The notes under the pieces: generated by a model
What the model was told of the DNA's origin: nothing
Databases searched by the model: none
Seen by the model: the letters and a program-made list of their open reading frames with translations, nothing else
Assembly: GCA_021812735.1 (NCBI GenBank)
Contig: JAKAMV010000065.1
Span: 1 to 21,012 of the forward strand
Direction of reading: 5' to 3'
Source: Chloroflexota bacterium
GTDB lineage: Bacteria > Chloroflexota > Limnocylindria > Limnocylindrales > CSP1-4
DNA length: 21,012 nucleotides
In this document: piece after piece, positions 1 to 7,242 of the stretch
How positions within the stretch are numbered: the stretch's first letter is position 1
Layout of the letters: the number at the start of each line of letters is the position of its first letter
Program-made: the position numbers and the translations under genes

Positions 1-712
1 GAATGCCGTTGCCGGAAAATCCACTCACGAACACATTTCGGAGCAACGCGCGAGCCCGGAGCCACAGCCCCACCGAGGTGGCACCTCCACCACCCTTGAA
101 CGAGATCCCGTCGATGATCGTTGCATCGGCGCCGGTTAGGATCGTCGTGTCGATTCCGCCGTTGATCGTGTTCCACCGGTTCACGGTGAGCCCGGAGACT
201 CCAGCGGGGAACACAAGGACGGCGTAAGCAGTCCATGGCTGTCCAGAAGCTTCCCCGAGGAGCCGCGTACACCGCTTGAGTTCGATCGTTTGTCCAACTT
301 TGTAGGTCCCGGAGGGGAAGAAGACAGTGGGCCCGCAGACCGCAGAGACGGACGTGTACGTCTTCGAGTTGATCGCGGCCATAATGGCCGCGTAGTCGTC
401 GGTGACTCCGTCGCCCTTGGCGCCGAAGTCCTTGACGTTCACCACGTCCGCCGCCCGGTCCGCCAGGCTCCTCGCCGTCGTGCTCCCGGTGGCGGTGACG
501 GTGTCCGTGCTGGAGCAGTCCGCCCAGACGCTGGCGACGCAGCACCACCGCTTCCCGCTGCTCCCGTCGATGCGGACCCGGGCGCCAGAGCAGGCCGTCC
601 CCGCGACCACCTTGGTCCCGGTGTCGATGTTGACCGGCGGCCCCTGGTCGGCGACCGCGACCGACGCGACGAGGGCGAGGACTACGCCGAGGCTTGCGCG
701 ATGGTTACCCAT
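1..712 (-). CDS. Tailspike with pectate-lyase-type beta-helix (3' end outside window)
   Basis: I read this frame from the minus strand; 237 codons are present and no stop is reached before the edge. Residues 1-22 (MGNHRASLGVVLALVASVAVA) look like a signal peptide or a short hydrophobic leader. A Cys-rich stretch follows, then near residue 95 the motif VNVKDFGAKGDGVTDDYAAI, the hallmark start of the Pectate_lyase_3/tailspike beta-helix, and further strands such as FFPSGTYKVGQTIEL. Phage proteins of this type bind and often cleave surface polysaccharide. The ATG overlaps the end of the upstream tail gene by 31 bases, with GGAG 9 bases upstream. It is the last of the receptor-binding genes visible. 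Beta-helix assignment is strong; the substrate and the enzymatic activity are not visible. Confidence 0.85.
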   Translation of the reverse strand, partial: MGNHRASLGVVLALVASVAVADQGPPVNIDTGTKVVAGTACSGARVRIDGSSGKRWCCVASVWADCSSTDTVTATGSTTARSLADRAADVVNVKDFGAKGDGVTDDYAAIMAAINSKTYTSVSAVCGPTVFFPSGTYKVGQTIELKRCTRLLGEASGQPWTAYAVLVFPAGVSGLTVNRWNTINGGIDTTILTGADATIIDGISFKGGGGATSVGLWLRARALLRNVFVSGFSGNGI

Positions 713-1224
713 TCGTAGGTGCTCCCGTCAGACCGGACCATGCACATCTGGAGTTGCTCGCTCACTCCCGCATCCAGCAGCCGGATCAGCCGACCCGCGT
801 ACGCCACCGACGCCGCCGGCCGCGTCGCCGTCGAGTAGCTCCCCACCCCCGCCAGCGACACCACCAGCCCGGGGACCACGTCCAGCCTCGGGATCGCACC
901 GATGTCGATGGACGCCGGAGCGCTGGCGAGCTGCCACCGCTCCACCCAGGAGCTGGGCGACCCCGTGGACGAGATGACCGAGATCCGCGCCTGGTAGACC
1001 GTCCCGGCCGGCGTGATCACGTCGTTGGGGACCAACCTCATGGCCAGGGGGACCGACCCGTCCGCCCCCAGCACGAAGACCACCGGCACGCCCACCCGCT
1101 GCGAGGTGGCCCCGTCCAGCGCGCTCCCCTGCGGCGACAGCGCAACGGTAATCGTCCCAGCGCTGGGCGGCGTCCCGTCCGGGCATAGCACCTTGCCGGT
1201 GATCGCTACGGTCGGAAGAGCCAT
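682..1224 (-). CDS. Putative tail appendage / fibre-associated protein
   Basis: A 180-residue protein starting MALPTVAITGKVLCPDGTPP. The N-terminal pattern ITGKVLxPDGTPPSAGTITVAL resembles the small beta-sandwich at the start of many phage tail-fibre and collar proteins. The remainder is beta-rich and low in charge, and ends in SDGSTYEWVTIAQASA. There are no membrane segments. GAGG lies about 5 bases before the ATG. It follows the repeated promoter-like element at 1335-1364 after a 105-base leader, and it overlaps the tailspike start by 31 bases, which suggests coupled translation. A role as adaptor or chaperone for the tailspike is inferred from position only. Confidence 0.65.
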   Translation of the reverse strand: MALPTVAITGKVLCPDGTPPSAGTITVALSPQGSALDGATSQRVGVPVVFVLGADGSVPLAMRLVPNDVITPAGTVYQARISVISSTGSPSSWVERWQLASAPASIDIGAIPRLDVVPGLVVSLAGVGSYSTATRPAASVAYAGRLIRLLDAGVSEQLQMCMVRSDGSTYEWVTIAQASA

Positions 1225-1334
1225 CGTCCCTCACGTCCGGGGCCTGTGCTGCGGTCTGGCATCGCAGCCTCCACGGCTAGGCGCTCCCGGGGGCAGCGCG
1301 CGGAGGACGGGACGAGCAGGAGATCAGCACCCTA

Positions 1335-1364
1335 CCGAGTAGCGCGCAGCGGAAATGCAGGCAA
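1335..1364 (-). promoter_or_regulatory. Promoter-like element, copy A (TTGCCT-N17-TACTCG)
   Basis: The minus strand carries the exact 14-mer TGCGCGCTACTCGG (1348 down to 1335), also present at 15696-15709 and 20377-20390. A -35-like TTGCCT lies at 1364-1359 and the -10-like TACTCG at 1341-1336, with a 17-base spacer. It sits in the 145-base gap between the 126-residue membrane protein and the tail appendage gene, facing the latter. GTG begins 6 bases after the hexamer and opens a 17-codon frame (1330-1277). The hexamers are poor sigma-70 matches, so a phage activator or alternative factor may be involved. Confidence 0.5.
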
Positions 1365-1369
1365 GCCCG

Positions 1370-1750
1370 CTACGGCAGGGCGAATCCCACCCCCAAGTAG
1401 GCGTTCCCCGAGACGGCCCCGGCCTCGAGGATGATGCCCAGGGTCTGCCAGGAGGCTCGCAGCGGATGCGGCAACGCCACCGAGATCGCTACGTGTCCAA
1501 GAATGGCGCCACCCACCATGGCGCAAAGCCGCCGCCTGGACGGATGTGGACCAAGCAGCGGGTTCCGCTCCACGTAGTGCGGCCTCCGCATCGCCCAGCT
1601 CGTCTGGGACAGGTCCGCGAGCTGCAGCGCCGCCATGCTGACCTGCAAGTAGGTGTCTCTCGCCGTCCACTCCCAGGACCACAAGCGATCATCCGCCCGC
1701 GCCGCGGGCGCCGCCAGGAGAACACCCAGAATGAGCCAACGCGCCTTCAC
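1370..1750 (-). CDS. Small secreted or membrane protein of unknown function
   Basis: With the GTG at 1750 the product is 126 residues and opens with a clean signal peptide (MKARWLILGVLLAAPAARAD, cleavage likely after ARA). A second hydrophobic segment lies at about residues 76-94 and a weaker one at 102-122. The middle holds conserved-looking LQxADLSQT and VERNPLLGPHP, then LPHPLRASWQ. I have the impression that small phage proteins with an E-x-NP-LG signature like this occur in Mu-like phages, but I cannot name the family. No strong ribosome site is seen; a longer frame from GTG 1816 exists but would bury the signal peptide. It lies between the fibre and the tail appendage genes. A role in lysis or superinfection exclusion is only a guess. 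Confidence 0.6.
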   Translation of the reverse strand: MKARWLILGVLLAAPAARADDRLWSWEWTARDTYLQVSMAALQLADLSQTSWAMRRPHYVERNPLLGPHPSRRRLCAMVGGAILGHVAISVALPHPLRASWQTLGIILEAGAVSGNAYLGVGFALP

Positions 1751-1819
1751 GCGCAGACCGTTAGCACCCGTAGTACTGCGGACGCTACCCCGTGATCGCG
1801 GGTGTGCGCAACCCACGCG

Positions 1820-2419
1820 CTAGGTGAGCGTCACCGTCTTCGTGACTCCGTTGATTCTCACCTTCAGGGTGTTCGTGACGGTCTCGACCCACATGTCGCC
1901 GTCCACCGGGGCCGCCGGACCCGGCTGCGGCAGCATTCGGATTGCGCCGCGATTACTGTTTCCGGTGAACTCTCCGCCACATCCCGTGCCTCCACCGACT
2001 CCCGAGACGCCGGGGCGAGAACCGCTGCCGTTCCCGGCAACACCTGGCGCATCGCCACCGCCCTGGCCCAGGACGCCTATCCCGTTTGCTGAACCACCGA
2101 CGCCGTTGAGTCCGAATCCTCCGCCGACGCCCACGGCGTGCACGGCCCCGTAAGCGGAAGGCGCCGCGGTGACATCGACCGCGTATGTCGTGCCGGCCGC
2201 CGACACGGTGATCCCGCCCGTGAACTGCTGGGCAGCGGAGAATACATTGACGAGCGACTTGAATACACCGTTGTTGCGCAGCCACGCCACGGCGTTGAGC
2301 AGGGACTGGAAGGCCCCGTTTACGCTCGCGGCATTGCCGATGTCGGTGTCTGCGGGAGCCGTTGCGGTGGGACTGGTCGTCGGATCGGTCGCGCCGGAGC
2401 CGGTGAGAACGGTGGACAT
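1820..2419 (-). CDS. Tail fibre protein with glycine-rich shaft
   Basis: A 199-residue protein. The N-terminus (about 20-60: DTDIGNAASVNGAFQSLLNA) looks like an adaptor or trimerisation helix. Residues about 90-155 are a glycine-rich segment with GVGGG, GVGGSANGIGVLG and GVSGVGGG repeats, as in many phage fibre shafts. The C-terminus (DGDMWVETVTNTLKVRINGV) is a short beta tip often found at the end of phage fibres. AAAGGAGA lies a few bases before the ATG. It follows the gp48-like baseplate gene by 15 bases, which is where Mu-like phages carry their fibre (S) gene. It is far shorter than Mu gpS, so it may be a short fibre working beside the tailspike. Confidence 0.75.
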   Translation of the reverse strand: MSTVLTGSGATDPTTSPTATAPADTDIGNAASVNGAFQSLLNAVAWLRNNGVFKSLVNVFSAAQQFTGGITVSAAGTTYAVDVTAAPSAYGAVHAVGVGGGFGLNGVGGSANGIGVLGQGGGDAPGVAGNGSGSRPGVSGVGGGTGCGGEFTGNSNRGAIRMLPQPGPAAPVDGDMWVETVTNTLKVRINGVTKTVTLT

Positions 2420-2434
2420 CGAGATGCTCTCCTT

Positions 2435-3649
2435 TCAGCCTACAGGGGACGTCCAGACCACAGACGATCCGGAACCCCAGACGAACGATCCCCAGGTCAT
2501 GTTCAGGCCCCAGGTTGGACCCTGGATGGCCTTCAGCGACACGCACCGGCAATGCGCCGGCTTCCAGGACTTCACCAGCGCCGCCACGGTCTTCTGGTCC
2601 TGCGAGCCGTCGGCCGGCGCGGCCGCGCCCCACCAGGCCGGCCAGGGCTGCAGGATGAGCACCGCGATGTCGCTCCACAGTTCCGTCGGCGTGCCGCCCA
2701 GATGCACCGGGGCGGCGAGCGTCGAGATGATGAGGTCGGAGGCAGGGTTTCCGGTGTAGCCGGCCAGGCTGAACTGCTTTCCGCTCTGGGTCTGGATGAT
2801 CGGGTTCGGATAGCCGGCGCTCCAGAGCGCGGCGAGCAGGCCGTAGGGCGTGCCGCCCCACTGCCAGAGCGCCATGGCGTTCTGGAGCCGGGCGCGGTAG
2901 CCGCTCTCCGGCTCCACGATGCCGCGGTCGATGCCGCGCTCCTGGCCGATGCGAGCGAGGGCGTCCCCTGGGGCGCTGTTCGGCCCGACGGGACCGGAGA
3001 ACATGGCGAACGCGGCCGCAGAGGTCGTCGGCACGTAGTCGTGCGCCGGAGACGCGGCCTCCACCTGGAAGCCCCAGACCTCGATCCCGACGCCGAGGGT
3101 CCACGAACCGTTGCCGATCCACAGGCTGTTCGCGCCCGCCGATGGCGTGAACGTCACCTGGAACCGCTGCCAGGTCGCCCCCGCGGCGACGAGTGTGTTC
3201 CCGGCGTATGTGCCCCCGATGTTCACGGTGGTACCGGCCGCGCAGCGCAGCCACGCCGAGAACGTGTAGGTCACGCCGATGGTCAAGGTGACGGACTGTG
3301 CCAAGGTCGCAGTCGCGGTGGCGGTCGAGGTGTAGAGCCGGCCCGTTGCCGTACCGTCCGGCGCCGTCGTGGCGCCGCCGTCGGTGAGCGCGGTCTTCAT
3401 CCACGCCACGTTGGTCGGGTCCTGCGAGTAGAGGATGAGGTTCGTCACCTTCGTGCTGGGCGCGGCGCTGCCCGGGAACCGCGCCTTCACCGCCTGCTTC
3501 GCAGCGTCAGCGACGAAGTCGAGGCCGTCCCCGAGGCCACCCAGGAACGCCTGGCCGAGCGGACCGCAGAGCCAGGGCGGCGCGAACCCGTCCGGCGTGG
3601 GTACGCCGTCGGTGGGCGGTCGGGAGAGCAGATCGCGGAAGGAGGCCAT
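2435..3649 (-). CDS. Baseplate/tail protein, Mu gp48-like, with inserted carbohydrate-binding-like domain
   Basis: A 404-residue protein directly after the J-like wedge gene, the position of Mu gp48. Residues 1-65 and about 225-404 look like the tail-protein body (VEPESGYRARLQNAMALWQWGGTP, then NPIIQ and LWSDIAVLI). Between them, about residues 69-213 (genome 3011-3445), lies a beta-rich domain opening NLILYSQDPTNVAW and closing VWGFQVEAASPAHDYVPTT. That start and end pattern is typical of the CBM_4_9-type lectin-like modules found in many phage tail proteins. Ordinary gp48-like proteins are near 200 residues, so the extra length is explained by the insertion. The ATG is 3 bases from the upstream stop, so expression is probably coupled. 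Confidence 0.75.
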   Translation of the reverse strand: MASFRDLLSRPPTDGVPTPDGFAPPWLCGPLGQAFLGGLGDGLDFVADAAKQAVKARFPGSAAPSTKVTNLILYSQDPTNVAWMKTALTDGGATTAPDGTATGRLYTSTATATATLAQSVTLTIGVTYTFSAWLRCAAGTTVNIGGTYAGNTLVAAGATWQRFQVTFTPSAGANSLWIGNGSWTLGVGIEVWGFQVEAASPAHDYVPTTSAAAFAMFSGPVGPNSAPGDALARIGQERGIDRGIVEPESGYRARLQNAMALWQWGGTPYGLLAALWSAGYPNPIIQTQSGKQFSLAGYTGNPASDLIISTLAAPVHLGGTPTELWSDIAVLILQPWPAWWGAAAPADGSQDQKTVAALVKSWKPAHCRCVSLKAIQGPTWGLNMTWGSFVWGSGSSVVWTSPVG

Positions 3650-3652
3650 GGC

Positions 3653-5077
3653 CTAGACGTTGGTGAAGGCGAGCGAGTTGGTGAGCGTGGCGACCTGGGC
3701 AGAGGTGAGCACCAGGTCGGCCGCCACTGCGTTGATCGTGACGTTTGCCGAGTTCCGCACGCCGCTGGCGTCGCCGATGGCCCGGATCACCGCTGAGAGG
3801 TACAGGGTCCCGCCGACCGGCGTGGCCTGGATGAGTGCCGCCAGGTTCGTCGCCACCGCAGCCTGCGCCGCAGCCGACTGGGCCGTGTAGACGTAAACGG
3901 TGCCGGCGATGGCCGCTGCCTGGTTGGTCGCCGCCGCCGTGCTCTGGGTGACGGCCGTGGGCAGCCGCGGCGCGACGTAGTTCTGCACCGCCGTGACCGC
4001 CGCGCCGGAGACCGCACCGGAGGCGCCGGCCAGGTAGATGTCGACCTGGCCGCCGGTGGTGCCGTCGGCGACCACCTTAGTGCGCGTGACCTCGGCGGAA
4101 GCGGTCCTGGCCCACAGGTCGTAGGTGGCGGCCGTCGCGCCCTTGCCCAGCGCGCTCCACTGACCCTGGCACCTGGTCGAGAGCGCAAGATCGGTCTCCG
4201 CGTCAGTGCCCTGCTGCAGCGTGATCCAGGTCCCGCCGCCCGGGTCCGGGTTGCTGACGGTGACGCCCGGCAGCGGCGTCAGCATGGTGCTGATCGCCAG
4301 GTTCGCCACGTTGTAGGCGGAGCCGGGCGACTCGGCGGAGATGGCCAGCTGCAGCGTGCCGCTCTTGGAGAGCGTCCCGCCGGCGGTGTTCGTGTACCGG
4401 AGCCCGTTCGTGGATGCGAACCAGAGCTGGCCGGCGACGACGGTGAAGGGCCCGGCCCCGCCTGCGTCGGTGAGCGTCAGCACGCCCTGCGTGGCCAGCG
4501 CCGGGTTGCGCGTCAGCCCGTAGACGTTCTGGGCGACGAGGTCCAGCCAGGATCCGGCCGCGCCGGTCACGCCGGGGCTCTGTGTGACGTAGCCGCCCAG
4601 CGCGATCTGGGAGACGAGCGAGAGCAGGCTGGACAGCCCCTGCGCTTCGATCTCGAGGAGCGTGCGCGGGACCGAGCCGGCCTGCCAGGAGGAGGCCGGG
4701 AAGTTGGGGCTCGCCAGCGCCGCCCGGAACTCGTCTCCGGCGACGAACGAAGTCCCGCTGCCCGCCGGGCCTGCCGCGAAGGCGACGGACACCCCGGAGG
4801 CGCCGAGCGCCACGGCCCCGCTGGACGGTACCGACGCCGTGGCGCTCAGGGTCGTCCCACCGTCGAGCGAGTACCAGTAGGTCGCCATCCCGGGCTCGCC
4901 GCCCGTGACGATGTGCACCACCAGGGAGTAGGAGGCGACGGGCGTACCGGAGAGCGAGGCGGACCCGGTCCCCGTGCCGGTCTTGGTGACGACGCCGCGG
5001 CCCTGCAGACCGTCCAGCAGCTGCTGGCGGACCTGCTGGATGCTCAGCGGCGCGGTGAGCTGGGCGAGGGTGAGCAT
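3653..5077 (-). CDS. Baseplate wedge protein, Mu gp47 / P2 gpJ family
   Basis: I place the start at ATG 5077 (MLTLAQLTAPLSIQQVRQQLL), which overlaps the gp46-like stop as TGATG; the frame stays open upstream but that part is the neighbour's shadow. The product is 474 residues. Residues about 33-122 form a beta-rich module with YSLDGGTTL and FVAGDEFRAA, shared with the tail sheath. From about 128 the J-like core begins (SVPRTLLEIEAQGLSSLLSLVSQIALGGY, SWLDLVAQNVYGLTRNPA), followed by the GTDAETDLALSTRCQGQWSALGKGATAATYDLWA region characteristic of Baseplate_J proteins. The protein joins the hub to the peripheral baseplate. Function by family is secure; the N-terminal module is the unusual part. 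Confidence 0.9.
   Translation of the reverse strand: MLTLAQLTAPLSIQQVRQQLLDGLQGRGVVTKTGTGTGSASLSGTPVASYSLVVHIVTGGEPGMATYWYSLDGGTTLSATASVPSSGAVALGASGVSVAFAAGPAGSGTSFVAGDEFRAALASPNFPASSWQAGSVPRTLLEIEAQGLSSLLSLVSQIALGGYVTQSPGVTGAAGSWLDLVAQNVYGLTRNPALATQGVLTLTDAGGAGPFTVVAGQLWFASTNGLRYTNTAGGTLSKSGTLQLAISAESPGSAYNVANLAISTMLTPLPGVTVSNPDPGGGTWITLQQGTDAETDLALSTRCQGQWSALGKGATAATYDLWARTASAEVTRTKVVADGTTGGQVDIYLAGASGAVSGAAVTAVQNYVAPRLPTAVTQSTAAATNQAAAIAGTVYVYTAQSAAAQAAVATNLAALIQATPVGGTLYLSAVIRAIGDASGVRNSANVTINAVAADLVLTSAQVATLTNSLAFTNV
4712..4981 (-). repeat. SLDGG beta module, copy in baseplate J-like protein
   Basis: Residues about 33-122 of the J-like protein. Key pattern: YSLVVHI, then ATYWYSLDGGTTL, VPSSG, FAAGP and FVAGDEF. 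It aligns by eye with the two sheath copies at 10477-10743 and 10750-11007. Borders are approximate. Confidence 0.6.
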
Positions 5078-5466
5078 CAGGTCCCTCCGTCGAGGATGGT
5101 GAGCGAGGCACTGGTCACGCCTAGAACCAGCGCGAAGGGGCCGTCCGCGGTGTCCAGCGCGAGCGAGACCGTCAGCGCCTGGCTGGCGAAGGTGTACGTC
5201 AGCGAGGCGGACGCTGACCCCACCCGCTCGTCCCTCATGGCCTCCTGCTCGATGCCGCGCTTGATCTGCGCGAGTCGGCTGTCGGTGATGGACTCGCCGA
5301 GCAGGGCGCGGACGTCGTAGCCGCGCTCCGGCGCGTAGGTGAGCGAGCCGCGCGGCGTCTGCAGCATCCTGGCGACGCACTCCGCCACCGCCCGCTGCCC
5401 GGAGATGAGCGCGAAGCTCGGATCGAGGTCCGGGTAGGTGGAGATGTCGGTCCCGAAGTCGGTCAT
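5077..5466 (-). CDS. Baseplate wedge subunit, Mu gp46 / T4 gp25-like
   Basis: A protein of 129 residues with ATG 5466 (130 with the overlapping GTG 5469). It reads MTDFGTDISTYPDLDPSFALISGQRAVAECVARMLQTPRGSLTYAPERGYDVRALL in short overlapping blocks, the gp25/gpW pattern of a first helix, a turn carrying TPRGS and then the YDVR/YG-type loop. The protein sits between spike and J-like wedge in the same order as in Mu, and probably starts assembly of the inner baseplate. The ATG overlaps the spike stop as TGATG, and its own stop overlaps the next ATG in the same way, so translation is likely coupled through the whole baseplate cluster. Confidence 0.85.
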   Translation of the reverse strand: MTDFGTDISTYPDLDPSFALISGQRAVAECVARMLQTPRGSLTYAPERGYDVRALLGESITDSRLAQIKRGIEQEAMRDERVGSASASLTYTFASQALTVSLALDTADGPFALVLGVTSASLTILDGGT

Positions 5467-5948
5467 CACTTCACCTTCACGATGGTGCCGAGGACCGTCT
5501 GCTTCACCGGCACCACCGTCGGAGCGCCCGTCGATGCCGCGCCGGCGGACACGCCGGGATGCACGTGGTTCTGTAGGGCGCTCCAGATGGCGTCGAGCTC
5601 GGTGCGGACGTCGGTGCCGAGCGCGGCGTACTGGGTGGCGGCGCCGAGGTTGATCTCGGTGACGGTGGCGGACTCCCAGAGCTCGGCCACCGGCTTGGAG
5701 GGGTCCCCGGCCGCGAAGCCGAGCAGCACTCTGGCCCCGCTGGACACCTTGGCGGTGACGCCAGGCACGCCGTAGCGGATGGGGACGCTGCTCATGCCCG
5801 GCATCCTGGAGTCGTCCGGCTGCAGCTCTAGCGTTCCGTCCAGGTTCTGCGCGATCACCCGGGCCGGGTAGAGCGCGAGGTAGTCGATGGTCGGGAAGAT
5901 CGACCGGATTAGCGCGACGAGCGCGGTCGAGAGGCGATCACTGCTCAT
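5466..5948 (-). CDS. Baseplate spike, Mu gp45 / P2 gpV-like
   Basis: 160 residues from ATG 5948, which overlaps the hub stop as ATGA; a longer frame upstream is a shadow of the hub gene. The N-terminal part (VARVIAQ-like YPARVIAQNLDGTLELQPDD) matches the OB-fold of phage spikes, followed by the GARVLLGFAAGDPSKPVAELW segment. Near the C-terminus the sequence NHVHPG gives H128-x-H130, the motif that holds the iron ion at the tip of P2 gpV and related spikes. The protein is the membrane-piercing tip of the contractile tail. Length and order agree with Mu-like phages, and the HxH motif makes the call firm. Confidence 0.85.
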   Translation of the reverse strand: MSSDRLSTALVALIRSIFPTIDYLALYPARVIAQNLDGTLELQPDDSRMPGMSSVPIRYGVPGVTAKVSSGARVLLGFAAGDPSKPVAELWESATVTEINLGAATQYAALGTDVRTELDAIWSALQNHVHPGVSAGAASTGAPTVVPVKQTVLGTIVKVK

Positions 5949-6616
5949 GCCGAGGCCTCGAACCAAAGCAGATGCCGCACCTCGCCGGCCGAGATCCTGT
6001 GCTCGACGGTGGAGACGCGCTTCCCGTTGAACGAGCTTCCCGGGTACATGGCCGGCGTGTCGGTGCCGATCATGGTGACGCCGGTGTGCGGCTCGACCTC
6101 GATCTCGTCGAACTGCGCCGGCGTCGCGTCGGCCCAGGACTCCGAGCCGATCCAGATGGAGCCGTCGTCGAGGATGCGCCAGCCCGGCGCGGAGATGGCC
6201 CGGAGCAGGGAAGTAAAGGCGAACCCGGCCGGCTGCTGCACGCGCGCCCACTGCCGCAGCAGGCGACCCAGCAGCCCCGAGTCGGCCGTCAGGGAGAGCG
6301 CCTCGCCGGCACCCTGCAGGGCATCGGTGATGGGGATGCGCGCCGGGACGCCCTGGTAGGACTTTGGCGGCAGCACGGTCCCCAGGCCGCCGGCGCCGGC
6401 GATGGCCCGCAGGAAAACCGTCTCGTGATGCACACCGGACCGGAACGACGTGCCCTGCAGCCGGAGCGAGTCGCCGATGGCGATCTCGACGGCGCCGGAG
6501 AAGAGCGATGCGTCGGCCGAGTCCACCACCAGGTCGGCGTGCCAGGCGCCCACACGGGGCCTGGTGACGGTTCCTCGGATCGCGGCCTTGCCGTTGACGG
6601 TGCAGTAGGCGCTCAT
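5945..6616 (-). CDS. Baseplate hub protein, Mu gp44 / gpP-like
   Basis: A 223-residue protein between the LysM/gp53-like gene and the spike, the place of the gp27-type hub in Mu. It starts MSAYCTVNGKAAIRGTVTRPRVGAWHADLVVD and carries the central segment ITDALQGAGEALSLTADSGLL and LLRQWARVQQPAGFAFTSLLRAI, then GWRILDDGSIWIGSE, in keeping with the two beta domains of hubs. Its C-terminus (VSTVEHRISAGEVRHLLWFE) is typical of proteins that mount the spike. It is shorter than Mu gp44, so parts of the domain set are reduced. Start and stop overlap both neighbours by 4 bases (ATGA), which supports coupled translation in fixed ratio. Confidence 0.75.
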   Translation of the reverse strand: MSAYCTVNGKAAIRGTVTRPRVGAWHADLVVDSADASLFSGAVEIAIGDSLRLQGTSFRSGVHHETVFLRAIAGAGGLGTVLPPKSYQGVPARIPITDALQGAGEALSLTADSGLLGRLLRQWARVQQPAGFAFTSLLRAISAPGWRILDDGSIWIGSESWADATPAQFDEIEVEPHTGVTMIGTDTPAMYPGSSFNGKRVSTVEHRISAGEVRHLLWFEASA

Positions 6617-7239
6617 GGCTCTGCGCTCGGCATGGTCTGGGGGATCTTCTGGGGCTTTCCCTGGCCGACCTTGGTGTCATGGCCGGAGGAGAGCGGCGTC
6701 TTCGTCCCGACCTGCGCCGGCGGTGCGAACTCGATGAACCGCAGCCGGGACTCGTAAACCCCGGGTTGCCCGCCTGGCGCCGTGACGCCGATGTCGACCA
6801 GAATGAGCGACCAGATGGAGAGCGCAGCCAGCCCCGGATGGTAGACATCGTAGGGCTTCCCCATCCCCTTGCCGAACGGCGGGTGCAGCACCTTGGCGAT
6901 CCTCACCCACTGGGCGAGCTGCTCGGGCGTCCACATGACCAGCCGGACTTCGATCTGCGCAGGCTCCCTGCCGAGCTGGGTGATGGTTGAGGAGTCCGTT
7001 CCCGGGCTGTCCTTGCGGTCGAGCTTCTGCCGCCGACCTCCGGTAACGATGGCAACGCCAGGAAGCGTCTCGTTCCCGATGACCAGGACGTCCCAGGCGC
7101 TGGGGGACGCGAACGACTCCACCGGCGCGCCAGGGTCCCAGAACGGGACGTCGTCGGCGCGCGCCTGCAGCGCGGCCGGCGGTGGCGTCTGGGCCACGTT
7201 GACGGTGCCTCCGAAGCTGGTCCCGTCGCCGAGCGCCAT
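6613..7239 (-). CDS. Baseplate/tail protein of the LysM-tail or gp53 type
   Basis: 208 residues, placed between the tape measure and the hub, where Mu has gene N. The central part reads VAIVTGGRRQKLDRKDSPGTDSSTITQLG and PAQIEVRLVMWTPEQLAQW, the look of the N-terminal domain of phage tail proteins that connect tube and hub (XkdP or LysM-type, gpU-like). PYDVYHPGLAALSIWSLILVDI is a later beta segment. No LysM repeat is visible at the C-terminus, which is Pro/Gly-rich and probably disordered. It is far shorter than Mu gpN (DNA circularisation protein), so gpN orthology is doubtful. The stop overlaps the hub ATG. Confidence 0.6.
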   Translation of the reverse strand: MALGDGTSFGGTVNVAQTPPPAALQARADDVPFWDPGAPVESFASPSAWDVLVIGNETLPGVAIVTGGRRQKLDRKDSPGTDSSTITQLGREPAQIEVRLVMWTPEQLAQWVRIAKVLHPPFGKGMGKPYDVYHPGLAALSIWSLILVDIGVTAPGGQPGVYESRLRFIEFAPPAQVGTKTPLSSGHDTKVGQGKPQKIPQTMPSAEP

Positions 7240-7242
7240 CGC

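Noticed and set aside
1797..1819. Small inverted repeat (CGCGGGT ... ACCC) just after the fibre stop codon
   Set aside because: Only seven pairs with a bulge and no U tract; too weak to call a terminator.
1953..3404. Minus-strand frame of 483 codons across the fibre and gp48-like genes
   Set aside because: Arg/His-rich with no motifs; both covered genes have recognisable domains in their own frames.
5949..6848. Upstream extension of the spike frame
   Set aside because: It overlaps the hub and LysM/gp53-like genes in another frame and has low-complexity composition. ATG 5948 overlaps the hub stop.
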